Assembly (NCBI GenBank): GCA_033961575.1
Contig: CM066730.1
Coordinates: forward strand, 115,347,523-115,411,522
From: Aselliscus stoliczkanus
Taxonomy: Eukaryota > Chordata > Mammalia > Chiroptera > Hipposideridae
Length of the DNA: 64,000 nucleotides
Direction: 5' to 3'
The notes under the pieces are model-generated. The model searched no databases. It saw only the letters and a program-made list of their open reading frames with translations, and was not told the DNA's origin. Both the position numbers and the translations under genes were made by a program. Numbering within the stretch: position 1 is the stretch's first letter; each line of letters opens with the position of its first letter. Below, in pieces: positions 23,246 to 35,385 of this stretch.

Positions 23246-26200
23246 GCCCATGTGGATTTAAATACTCCACAATACAGCAATGTTATTTATAAGGCAAATA
23301 ATGTAGCTTTTTTTTTTTTTTAAATAGGAGGAACGGGGTCAGGGTAGGAGTTTTGATGATGAATCCAGAATGTCTACTCCTAAAACAAAAGCAGCTATGA
23401 TTCATCAGAAACACAAGAGAACTGAAATTAGAATAGCAGAAAAGGTCTTTAATTTCTGAGCAAGGAGACGTCCCCAAGATAGAGGCTTTGTCCTATGTGC
23501 CCAGACTCTGCCCTTTTAGGCAACATTCCACACCTTCCCCCATTCCCTCAGGAATATTATGGGATAATTATACATGCATAGAATATGTTGTATAAGGTAT
23601 AGGATGGAGTTGTTATGCTGACAACTGCAGGGATTGTGATTTCCTGGAGGGGTAGGACTGTGTATTAATAAATATACCCTAGGCAGTCTTGTCCTGGTCT
23701 CAATGACCTCTCTTCCAACTGCCCATGACCTCGCCTGGATTTCCAAATTGGGGACTTCAAGCAAACCATGAAGCCTGCTCCTACCCCACAGAGTTGATTC
23801 TCAGATGTACTGATGGATGAACAGACTGAACTAGTGAATGATTCTCATTTTAACCCCAACTAACAACATATCAGTCCCTAAACAGAAGCTTGTCCAAAGC
23901 CTTTGAAATGTTGGAGAAACCTGGGAGACTCAGAGCCCCTTTAATGTTTTGGGGGAGCGTCTAGATTATTTTGAGGGGGTGTTATTACTCCCTCAATAAA
24001 ATTGTGAGACTCTTAGTTATAAGGTTGGAAGGCAGATTGTTCCACTTTGCGAGAGGAGTTAGGAAAAGCTACCTTTAAGCACTGGACACATGCAGCTCTG
24101 TGAAAATAGAAAAAAAAAGATTATAACAGTTCTCTTCTACTTGTTCCTGGTGGCACAGAACAGAGCGAAGCTTCATGAACTGTGAGAAAGGACCTCCTTG
24201 GAATTGGAGACAAATGTCTGCTCTTGGCTTATTTTCCATCTCTTTCTCTTGCTGTGTTTCTAGCCTTCATTGTAAATAGGGAAGTAGGTAGCTTCTCTGG
24301 GGCCCTCAGAGCCATCCCCGTCTATATAGCTAGCCTGCCTCTTGCTGATTCCCAGTTGGTTGCCCAGTTACAAGGGTCACTGTTTCCACCAATCCAACTT
24401 CAGGTAGACATTCTGGGCAGAGGCTGACTGGTCACAACTCAGAAAGGATTGTGCAAGTGTATTTAAAATGAATTCTGCTCAAACAAACAGCCTCATTCAG
24501 GATACTTAAAAGGATCGGGTTTCCTTGCCTATAACTGGGATAAGAAGGAGTTTTGAAAAAATTCAGGCATTATTCAACATATCAAAACTGTGATTTCACA
24601 GAAATTGCTGTTAAAAGGATAGCAAGTTTTTTTTTCTTTTTTTCAAGTGAGTTGATTTAAAGATAAAAGAAAATAGAACAGGTACATGAATATAGCAACA
24701 GCCCTTAAGTTTGTATGTGCATGCATGAGTTTAGGAAACCTGGTATATAGAATTATATCATTTATTTAAATTTTGAATACAATTTTATAATATAGAATAA
24801 CTATAGCCTAAGAATTTCCTTATTATTGAACAGCTATAGGGGATTATATAATGTAAGAGAAAGTACACTCCATATACCTCCATTAGCTCCAGAAATTATA
24901 CATTTAAAAATTATTTTAGTTATTACTGTTGGTGCTGCTCATGATTTTATTAACATCTTTTATCAGTTATTGCTTCCATTACTTTTACTTATATAGTGTA
25001 GGTCTTTTTCTAACTTCTCAAGTTGATTGCTGCTATTTTATTTTTATTTATTGTTGTTTATGAACAAATGCTAAAACAAATACACTGAGTAGTGTTTTTG
25101 CCATGTCTCACAAGGTTTAATACATTGTGTTCTATTCTAGACAGTCTTTGTTCCACTGATGCATTTGACATTTATTGCTACATAGTTTGTAATTTTAATT
25201 TTAGTTTTGATTTCCTCTGTAATTATACATCAGATTGTGGAAATTTGGAACATTTAATACTGAGGCTGTTTCATTTAAGTAATCCCAGTGTCCTTAAATA
25301 TACAGTAATTTCATATTCGGTTGTATTAATTTTTATTTCACTTTTCAATAAGATCTCTAGGTTGATATATGCATTATTAGCAATTGATAAATATGTTTTT
25401 TTGAAAATATAATTACTATGCATTGTTTCTGTATAAAAAACTTTATTGGGTATGAAAATCTTTATTCAACTTCAAAATGCAGTTTTTGCCAAGTTTAGTT
25501 ATCAGATCATAACCATAAAAGGACAGGAGTTGATAACGTTTTATTAATAATTGATTAGAGTGGGGAACAGCTTCTATTATGTAATATTAATAGTTTGGGT
25601 GAGCATTTAGAATCTTAGGAGAACTTACCTTTACTATGTTAATAATTCCCTATCCTACTCTCTTTCTGCCTCAAATAGACGTTTTATTGCTGTGATAAGG
25701 AACAGCAAACGTTACTCAGTTGAATAAGTAACACTCATTCCATGAAAGAGCCATAAAAGAAACAGATTTGTGCTTTCCCATGTTGCATTTATCAATGAGA
25801 GAAGTTCCTTCTATCCCTCAGAAGAGGAATGAATGTGCCAACTCAAGAAAATGGGATATTAATTTTGTTCTTTTTTTCTTTTTGAAATTCCATCCTAATT
25901 CTTCTCTTCTGTGGGAATTTAGCTGAACAGTACTGAATTCTCCAGGGAGAGTCAGACTTCTGATTACACATAGCAACACATAGGTCTCCTATCGTGGGAC
26001 TTTTAAATCATGGGTCAGTAGCATGCTAAGACAGTAATAATAGCCAGTTTCTTTCCTTAACAGTAGAGGATTTGGATTATTATATTGTGGCAGGAATATG
26101 GTCTATGATTTCATTTTTATTCTCTGGGAGGAATGATAATATCTGTAAATTTTCATTTTAAAAAATGAGAAGAGCTTCTTTTTTAATTACAAAGCTGAGT

Positions 26201-28195
26201 TACTCATTCTTATACAATTTTTTGAAGGCTGCACTAAATTTCTATTATTACAAGTTATTCACTATTAACACAGAACCCAGGGTACACATAGGCTGAGATT
26301 TAGTTTCTTCCTCCTCTTTTGGATCTCCCTGTCTACTGTGTGTTTATTCTGTTCTAGGTTCCTTGTGCTAAGCACACATGTCCTCCTGTCTTACCTTCGA
26401 GAGGCAGGTCTGGAAACCAGTTTCTCCTTCCCTACTGCTAGTGTCCAGCTTATGTGAGGTTGTGATTCCCGCTGTGCCTACTCAGAATAAGTATCTGCTT
26501 TGCACATGCTATGTTGGTGAATGGTGGAGGGAATATCTTTCTGAGTTCTAGATATGGAGAGAAGCATTAGGAGTCCCAGTGTGCTTCAGGTCAAGTCATA
26601 TTTGTTAATCCAAACAGCCAATATTTTGATGATCTGTCTGAGACTTCTCTGTTTCTGAATCAGTTCCAAACTCAAAAAGGGAAATGTTTTGTTTTTGTTT
26701 TTTTGTCACTTAAAAACTCAATGTATTAAATAGGGTACAATGTGAAATCACATACTTTTGTATGTTCTTGGCACAGCCCACCATTAAGGGGTTCTTATTG
26801 GCACTTCTTCCCACTTAGTGTCCATCCAGGTTTCCCCTTCCTTTCCTCATTCTCTGCTGCTCATCTTTTCCTCCCAGGATTGTTAAATTCCTGCGCCTCC
26901 AAAAGCTCTCTGTTCTACAAAGTAGTGCTCTTTCCTGCTCCTACTCTCAAACTTGCACATTCAAACCCATCAAGGAGAGAAATTTATGGTTATAAAGAGC
27001 TGGATAGTCTTGCATAAACAAAAGGAGTTCTACCTTTTTACCAATTTTCCACATGGGGATGGGCAATTGGAGATGATTCTATTTTTTTCTCTCACTGTTA
27101 GAGGAACTGTGCCCTGTTCAACTGATCTCTTTACAGTATTAGCCACATGGTATACAGCCCTCAATTTTCAAGGATTCTCAATCCCATAACCAGGCAATTT
27201 GGCAGCCTTCTTACAGACTGCTTAGCCAACAGTGTCTTTTGGCTCCAATTCATCTTGCACATCACTGAATTACCTCACGTACACCCTTTCCTTCTCTAAT
27301 TCTTCAAGAGCTCATGGTTACTGTTAGATGGGCACAATCCTTTACTTACTATTCAGAATACATCCCAATCTCATCAGTTTTTGTTTCTGGTTTTATCTCC
27401 CAGTACTACCTATAATAAATCTTCCCTTCTGATCAACAAGGTCTACTCATATTTTGTGAAAAATTATTTTTCTTTCCACTGTTATGTCCTTGACCATATT
27501 CGTTTTTCAAATTCCTGCTTATTCTTTAATATCTAGCTTAAATTTTTTCCCTTTGAATGTTTCCCTGACCAATCCAGCCTGTCATATCCCTTCTCAAGAA
27601 TTCTGTACTCCTTGTACCACCACAGGAGTTTCTATACAGGAAATCATTCAGATTTCAGGATTTAGGAGTTGAGGTTTCAAATATCCACATAATAGAACTT
27701 TACTGTTGGAAGGCATCTGAGAGACCATCTCAGTTAGCCACTGATGTTTTAGATGAGAACACATGTCCTAAGGAGGTAAATGACATAGTGGCAACACTTG
27801 AACCAGAGACATGTGATTCGGTCCAGTTTGACCTCTTCTGACGGCTTCCTGCTCATCAACATTGAATCAGCCCCTCCTCACTCTCCTTGGCTGGTGCTTC
27901 TGTTGTTATTTGTTACACAGGCTGTATTCTGAGACCAAGGCACCCATTTTTTTTTACAAGTTGTAAAGTTAGCAGATACTACAGAACTATTGTAACATTT
28001 GAACTCCTAAATTAAAGCATTTATTCTCATGTAATGAGGTCTAAAGAGTCATAAGGAGAAAAATCCTTTGAACAAAATTGTTTGAAACAGAAAACTTGTC
28101 CAAAGAATGTTATTCCAGGAGCAAGTACTTAGATTAATCTAGTGACAGTGATCTCTATAATGCATTCTTCATATATGTTCGAATTTCTATAATGA
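23246..28195. other. Intergenic, mostly unassigned; faint old LINE relics
   Basis: No gene seen. 24930-25700 has an AT-rich texture like antisense old L1 ORF2 (CATGTCTCACAAGGTTTAAT and following), and 27230-27640 resembles a decayed L2. Both are weak. 23310-23323 is a T run. Confidence 0.4.
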
Positions 28196-29110
28196 TTAGG
28201 AAATATATATATATTTCAGGTATACATTATAATTCAACATATGTGTACACTACAAAGTGATCACCCCTAAACAGCAACCCTAAGTGCAAAAATTAATGGA
28301 ATATTATTTTCAAAGTGTTGAAAGAAAAAAATTAAGCTTAATATTTCAAATTATCACTTAAATGCTAAAGTGAAGTAAAAATAATGTCAGAAATTCTAGA
28401 CCACCTAATACACACTCTAAAAACACCCTTAGAAGAGATTCTCTGGCAAGAAGCAAAATAAATCAAAAAAGAATCAATAAGATAGGCAAAATAAATGCTA
28501 ATAAAAAATTTAGTATGATTTATTGCCTAAATAAGCAATGAATAACAACAAAAATTTATCAATTCACAATTTAAACTCTAGAAAATACCAATATGAGGGA
28601 GGATGGTGTTAGAGCCTAGTGAGAGACAAGAACCTGCTAAGGTATTTCTATTAGAAGTGAAGGGGGAATATAAATAAGTATTGATGTGTTTGAATTCTAT
28701 TACTGTAGGAAATAAATAAATGAATAATAAATATAAGAATGAGCCTTGATGAGTTGAGATAACTACCAGAAGATGAACATCATAAGGTGTGATTTTCAAA
28801 ACAGTAGAATAAAACTCAATCCATCCAATGGAAGTTAGAAATGGAGAGGAATAGAAGAAACAAAAGGAAATATGTGAAATAGAAAATACAGGAAAAGATG
28901 CCAGAAATAATTTCTAACAGATCATTAAACCTATGTGAATCACTAAAACTCAGTTTTGGTGAGACAGATTCTCAGCTTAGATTTTGAAAAGATACAATCA
29001 TATGCTGTCAAAAGACACACATTTAAAATTATGTTATAACACTTCTTAAATTATCTATGTGTAAAAGAAAAATGTAAGAAAGGTGGGATACCTGTAACAG
29101 GTAATGAAAA
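28196..29110. repeat. Relics of old LINE-1 sequence
   Basis: 28215-28270 (TTTCAGGTATACATTATAAT, TACAAAGTGATCACC) matches the antisense L1 3' UTR seen at 47080-47140. 28290-28560 resembles a sense ORF1 3' region. Strongly decayed. Confidence 0.45.
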
Positions 29111-29249
29111 AGAAAAAAAAATCAGTTGACCCTGAAAGATTTTATTTTACCTTATTATGACTTTGCACAATAGGTAATTGGCTCAAAGACTGCAACCCCT
29201 GTCCTTACAGAACTCATTGTCTCTATCCTGACAATCTTTCTAAATACTA

Positions 29250-29745
29250 ACATGATCTTGCCCTGCCGTAGCTTTTTTACTGTCATTCCCCTCTTGCCTA
29301 CAGCATGAATGAAGTCCAAGGTCTTTGGCACTTATTCAAGGCCTTCCTGGATATGGAGCCTAGCTGCTTCCCCCATTGCCTCCCTACTCAGCCTCCTGTG
29401 TTCTCTGCTTCCTGCTTTAGGCATACAGAAACGTTCCCACTTTTCCAAATGGAACAGCCTGTCTCTCATTTTTATGCCTTTATCTGTTTGACTCTTTCTG
29501 ACTGGAATTTCCTTCTTCCTTTTCTATTTGTGCTTCAAGATGTAGGTGAGGTGTCACCTTTTCCATGATGCTTTTTCCTTATTCTCCTGTAATTACATGG
29601 TGTCACATCATATTACATTAAATTCCTTTGTCTATCTCTCTGACTAAACTGTAAGTCACTGGAAGAGGAGGCACCATGTGGTCCCAGCCCAGCCCCCGGC
29701 ATTGTACAGTACAAATTATGCTCAATGACGAAATGAATCCAAGTC
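29250..29745 (+). repeat. L2 LINE 3' region
   Basis: CTTCCTGCTTTAGGCATACA, GATGTAGGTGAGGTGTCACC, CTAAACTGTAAGTCACTGGA and GCTCAATGACGAAATGAAT fit the L2 3' end. Confidence 0.65.
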
Positions 29746-31730
29746 AACAAATATTATGTTCCAGGTACTAGATGATACTAGACTCAGACCAATAGGTGAG
29801 GAACAAAAATTTAGGAAATGGGTTTTGTGTATAAAGTTTACAGTGAATGATTTTTCAGCTCAAAAAGGAGAATTAAGTAAAACAACTTGTTTTCTGAAAT
29901 ATTAATTATATTGTATGACTGTTTTTGGTGGTACTCTAGTTGCTTGTGACAGAAAACCCATGTTAGTTAAATATGTGTTTGTTTGTTTGTTTGTTTGTTT
30001 GTTTTTGAAAGGATATTGGGTGTATCCCACATAACATTGCCAAAGTGAGGTTGCCCCTGGAGCTAGGTTCAGCGGGAGCTGGGCAAACTAGGGATGTGAA
30101 TATAGTCAGGTTATTTCTTGGCTGGTTGCCTTCCTCATTTCATACCAGCTTTCCCCTTTTCAGCAAAAAAAAAAAAAAAAATTGACTGAGATTAGTCCCA
30201 TGACTCACAACATATAGATTTGCTGCCAGAAAGGCATTAATCATCTTCCCCATTTCTGGTTCCAAAGTCCTAGAGAAGAGTTCTGATAAGCTTGCTCTGA
30301 GCCAGGAGGCCACCCTGAAGGAGTCAAGACTATGATGGCCTGAGTCAGGTACCTACCCTGAGTGAATCAATGATAGCCAGGAGGGCATGGTCAAATAGCA
30401 AAGATATGAGAAGTGTGGGCACTCTCAGTTCTTGCCACTCAAAGTGAGGTCCTCCAGCATCATCTGGAGGTCCTTAGAAATGAAGAATCATGGGCCCCTG
30501 AACCTGCAGAAGCAGAGTCTTCATTTGAACTAGCGCCCCAAGTGATTTATGCGCACACTCAAGATTGAGAAGTACATTAACCAAGAACAACTGTCCTCTG
30601 TTTCTTCTGAGGCTGGGAACATTAGCATTGGTTTTAAGGTGTAGCAGAAAAGTATTTCAAGGAAATGTTTGCAAGATTATCCTAAGTGTTTAAAACATAA
30701 AATGAAATGTTTTGGAAAGTTCTGGAATTTTCTTTTTGAGCACATTTTACAGAGAACTGCCACTCACTATTTTTCTCTGGGATAGTTTCTCACATATGCA
30801 AAGAAATAGACGGTTCAACTTTACTGACCCATCATTTTTATAATAAATTCATCTACTCTTATTTCACAACCTAAAGACTAATTACTGACTCCTAGAAGTT
30901 CCCATTTCTAAACCACTGACCTGTGTTCTCCTTGGGCACCGCTCTTATTATGTTTTCCCCATATGGTCTTGATTAAACAATTTGACATTGACCATGATAA
31001 CTCCTAAGTCATGGTCCTGTGGTGCTTTCAATACACTTTCTAGGATGGTTATTATTATATGACCTGCAATTTCATTGACCTGGCTTATTCTAATGGTACA
31101 GTGATTTTAAGGAATATGGCTGTCATGTCTATGTAGAAGTGTTTCCCTTTCATTTTCGGAACACGTTTGTATTGTTTCCAAAGCGGCAACTATCCATTTG
31201 AACCGTAATCAAACTAGAGTAGCCAAAGGTGCTTTCCATTTGGTCCACAGATTTACTGGAGACAGCTGAATTGCTTCTCCTTCCGGAAGTAGGTCCCTGT
31301 GAAAACTAGGAACCAGTCTGTTCAGCCTGAGTCTTAGTTGTTCCAAGATTTGTGCCTGAGAAGTTGCAAGCCTGAAGAACACACCACGTGGGTGAGTTCG
31401 AGACATAGGTTCATTGAGATCTATTGACGGGAGAATCTCACATGGCAGCTGGCTGGAGGGGTAGTTATCTGCACACAGGCAGAGAAAAAACAAGATTATA
31501 CAGGTATAGCAAAACAAAGAATATTTTGTGGGAGAAATCATCTGGCAGGCCCTGCTCATATGTGAACAGCATCCCAAGAAGCTGGGAGAGCTTGACTGCC
31601 AGCCAGTGTACGGAACTAGCTGTCTGATAAGCAGTGTTCCCAGGGAGTTGCGAGACGTTGACTGCCTGCTTGCTCATCTACCTGTAGGCCAGGTCCGTAC
31701 CCAGACCTAGTATGGATTACCTAGGACCAA
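29746..31730. other. Intergenic, no gene recognised
   Basis: Contains a (GTTT)n run at 29967-30004 and an A run at 30166-30181. Nothing else supported. Confidence 0.5.
29967..30004. repeat. (GTTT)n simple repeat
   Basis: Eight to nine GTTT units. Confidence 0.95.
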
Positions 31731-31744
31731 AACAGATCAGTTTT

Positions 31745-32280
31745 TATTTTTAGTTTTTAATGAAATTTAATTAATTTATTTATGTTTTAAATTGGGGAAT
31801 AGGGGGAGGGGAACAGTGTTGGGGAATTGGGGAAGGTGACCAGCCAAGTTGTTCTTCAATCTTAGTTGTGGAGGGCGCCAGTCACTATCTGGCTACCCTT
31901 CAGCAGCTCGTGGTCTCTAAGCTCAAGGTGCTTGTTACAATCTTAGTTGTGGGTGGGTGTAGCCATCTTCCCATGTGGGAGTCGAACCAGCAGCCTTGTT
32001 GTTAAGAGCACATGCTCTATCCACTGAGCCATCTGGGTAGCAGCTCAGCTCAAGGTGCCAAGTTCAGTCTTAGTTGTCGGCGGGCATAGCCCACCATCAA
32101 ACAGGCAGTCTTGTTGTTAGGAGCATGTGCTCTCACCAGCTGAGCCATCCTGCCACCTATTGCAGCTCAGCTCGGGCGCAGTATCACTGACCCATGTGAA
32201 ATCGAACTGGCATCCCTATTGCTCAGAGCTTGCGCTCTTAAGCTAACTCTTAACCAAGTGAACCACTCGGCTGGCCCAAT
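31745..32280 (-). mobile_element. Long SINE with three tRNA-like units (copy F)
   Basis: On the minus strand: GGGCCAGCCGAGTGG head, three successive tRNA-like blocks, and a tail with AATTCCCCAACACTG plus a second TTCCCC...CCCAATT end. Perfect 14 bp target-site duplication AACAGATCAGTTTT at 31731-31744 and 32281-32294. Confidence 0.9.
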
Positions 32281-32294
32281 AACAGATCAGTTTT

Positions 32295-33460
32295 GCTGGC
32301 AACTTTTTCCCCTACAACAGATTCTGAAAGTATGTGGGGGATGATTCCTAAAGTCTGAGATGGTCCCAGGTGAAAACACCTTGGCTAGCAGATGCATCAG
32401 GCTGCTGTTGTTCTAGGAGAACCAGTCTTAGCCAGCCTGGTCCTTGATGTTATTTGTATTCACTGTATGGTAGCCTTACAGGTCTGGCATCGATCAGGAA
32501 TAAATAATGCCATTGAACTTTACAGATAACTTAAGCCTAACTCCTTTTGTTTGAAAACTCAATTTTAACTATTTTTGTGTCTATCTTTCTGAAAGGGATT
32601 ATTGAGCAGGGCATATTGAAGATAACTTGGGTGATATAATGGAACCTAAGAGTGAGTGCAGGTGGCAAGAGTCTTCATGAATACCATCCAGTAGGCACCA
32701 GGGTCATGTATTTCAAATCTTTATTCAAAGGGAACAATTTTTATTGACGCACACAAATATTTTCACAGAAGGGAAGAACCACATTTTAATGTTTTTTAAT
32801 AGTCAGTTCCAAGTAAATTCATATGGTAATCAGTTATGAGGAGAGGGAGTGGAGAAAGCTCATTTACTTTATATCTTCTCTGAGTGTTTCTTAAGCTTGC
32901 CCCTCTGGGGCATCTTCTATTTAATGTTAGAATTAGTTTAGCAGCAAACTCAGGATTATTATTCTGTAAGTCAACTTTTGGGGTTTCATCTGGAGACCAA
33001 TACAATGTTTTTGAAAATTTGCTGATCTCTGTAGAGATGTGTGGTGGCCCATGTGTCTTTAGCATGGCACATTGGCCCCTGAACTCACTGCTGAGATATT
33101 GTCCTTATTCTGCAGGGAATATATTCTTCATTTTCCTCATTTCTTGCTCTTTTCTGTCTCCCAGTGTTCATTTCTTTTGTTGCTATTTTGAATCTCTGGC
33201 ACCATGCTTCTGGTTTTTGTTTCTCAACATGTTTTGACTTTTGTACTATGTAGATTATTTCTTTCTTATATGTAAAATATTTATTCTGATTATAAATAAT
33301 AAATGTTTACTGTAAAAATGTTGAAAGGCTTTACAAGTCTTAAGAAAGAAATTTTAATTACCTATTATATATTCTTGAATCATCAAGACCATACTGTGTA
33401 TTAATTTTTGTAAACATTTAAAAACTGGATATATTATAAGCATTCTACCAAAAGACAGTT
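32295..33460. other. Intergenic; possible old L1 tail at the right
   Basis: 33270-33450 has the AT-rich texture of an old L1 3' end. The rest is unassigned. Confidence 0.35.
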
Positions 33461-33464
33461 TAGG

Positions 33465-33668
33465 AACGAGGATGATGATATGATGATGGAGATGATCAGA
33501 TGACTAATACTGACTTAGTGATCCCTCTGTTTCAGGTACCGATCTAATCACTCTGCTTATACTTATTTAATCTTCATATCAATCCTGTGATGCCTTTATC
33601 GTCTACTACAGATAAGGAAGCTATAGTACAGCAAGATAAGTAACTTATCCAATGTTCCATAACTAGTG
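33465..33668 (+). repeat. MIR SINE
   Basis: TTTAATCTTCATATCAATCC, ACAGATAAGGAAGCTATAGT, AACTTATCCAATGTTCCATA, ACTAGTGAGTGTG. Confidence 0.7.
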
Positions 33669-33698
33669 AGTGTGTATATATATTTAAAGCATTTTCTT

Positions 33699-33747
<49 letters not shown>
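33699..33747. repeat. (TTTA)n tail of the half-L1
   Basis: About twelve TTTA units on the plus strand, that is an AAAT-patterned poly(A) tail in element sense. Confidence 0.95.
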
Positions 33748-34512
33748 TTAGTTTTCAGTGTACAACACAATGCAATAGTTATACTCTTTACCCCCCAAAG
33801 TGAAAACCCCCCTCCCCCAGTTCGCCACCCCACTCCCCCCACATATCATACATATCCATCACAACTCCCCTGACTCGCCTCCACAGCATACTCCACATCC
33901 CGTGACCACCCACATATTCAGTTGCAGTTGGCATACAATACTATACAACATCAGCTTCAGGTGTACAGTGCAGTGATCAAGCCTCTATTTCATCCATGAA
34001 GTGGTCTCCCTAACAAGACATGTGACTATCTGACACGCCACAAAATTTTTACAACATTATTATATTCCCCGAACTGTGTTTCATATCCCTGTGGCAATAT
34101 TGTAGTTGTCTATTTATGCTGTCTAATCCCTTCCCCTTCCCCCCATCCCCCCCCAACTAGCAACCCTCAGTTTTTCCTCTACATCTATGAGTCTGTTTAC
34201 TTTGATCGTTCACTCAGTTCTTCAGACTCCACACACAAGTGAGATCACATGGTACCTGTCCTTCTCCGACTGACTTATTTCTCACAACATAATAGTCTCT
34301 TCACAACAATATCAATTACATTCCCAGAACTGCCCCCATAACCCTGCGGCAACATTGTAGTCCCACATATACTGTCCAAAACCTTCCCCCTCTCCCTCTT
34401 CCCCACTCCCTCCCAACCAGCAACCATCAGTTTTTCCTTTATATCTGCTTGATATGACATCAATCTTCTTAAATTGTCTCTCTGGGTTAGCTTGTTTACC
34501 CCTTTCTTTTGT

Positions 34513-35385
34513 TTAAAAAAGTCCTTTTAACATTTCTTGCAATGCTGGCTTGGTGATAATGAATTTCTTAAGCTTATTCTTTTCTGAGAAGCTCTTTATT
34601 TCTCCTTCAATTTTAAGTGATAGCCGTGCTGGATAGAGCAATCTTGGTTGTAGGCCTTTATTTTGTGTCACTTTGAGTATCTCCTGCCACTCCCTTCTGG
34701 CCTGCAGAGTTTCTGTAGACAAGTCAGCTGTTAGTCTAACAGGAGTTCCTTTGTATGTAACCTGCTGTCTTTCTCTTGCAGCCTCTAGGATTCTGTCTCT
34801 GTCTTTAACCTTTGCCATTTTCACTATGATGTGTCTTGGTGTGGACCTGTTTGGGTTCAGCTTGTTTGGAACCCTCTGCACTTCCTGGGCATGTATGTTG
34901 ATTTCCTTCACCAGGGTAGGGAAGTTTTCAGTCATTATTTTTTCAAATACCTTTTCAACCCCTTGCTGCTTCTCTTCTCCTTCTGGTATCCCTATGATTC
35001 GAAGGTGGTTGCGCTTCATCTTGTCCCATAGGGCTCTTAAACTATTTTCATTGTTTTTTATTCTTTGGTCTTTTTGCTGTGCCAACTGGGTGAGTTCTGC
35101 TATTTTATCTTCCAAATCGCTGATCCGCTCCTCTGCTTCATCTACTCTACTGGTGATTCCTTCGAGTGTATTCTTCATTTCAGTTATTGTATTCTTTAGT
35201 TCTAACAGGTTATTTTTTATGGTTTCCCTATCTTTCTTTATGTCCTCGCTAAGTTCCTTAAACATTCTTATCATCAGTGTTCTAAACTGTGTCTCTGAAA
35301 GGTTGGATCCCTCTGTTTCATTTGGTTCCATTTCTGGAGGTTTCTTCTGATCTTTTACTTGTGACATGTTTCTTTGTTTCTCCAT
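34513..35385 (-). CDS. LINE-1 ORF1 protein, intact (within the half-L1)
   Basis: RNA-binding chaperone of L1 particles. The open frame runs from 35463; I prefer the Met at 35385 (MEKQRN), giving 290 codons, near the usual ORF1p size. Visible: a charged N-terminus, a long heptad-like coiled coil (KNTLEGITSRVDEAEERISD and flanks) that would trimerise, an RRM (HLRIIGIPEGEE ... TPRHIIVKMAKVKD) and the C-terminal domain with RLTADLSTETLQARREWQ and the closing KPALQEML. No stop or frameshift. The related copy at 42523-43185 in the neighbouring L1 is broken. Starting at 35463 would add 26 unrelated residues. Confidence 0.9.
   Translation of the reverse strand: MEKQRNMSQVKDQKKPPEMEPNETEGSNLSETQFRTLMIRMFKELSEDIKKDRETIKNNLLELKNTITEMKNTLEGITSRVDEAEERISDLEDKIAELTQLAQQKDQRIKNNENSLRALWDKMKRNHLRIIGIPEGEEKQQGVEKVFEKIMTENFPTLVKEINIHAQEVQRVPNKLNPNRSTPRHIIVKMAKVKDRDRILEAARERQQVTYKGTPVRLTADLSTETLQARREWQEILKVTQNKGLQPRLLYPARLSLKIEGEIKSFSEKNKLKKFIITKPALQEMLKGLF

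Noticed and set aside
34673..35350. 225-codon open frame on the plus strand
   Set aside because: It is the antisense shadow of the intact L1 ORF1 on the minus strand.
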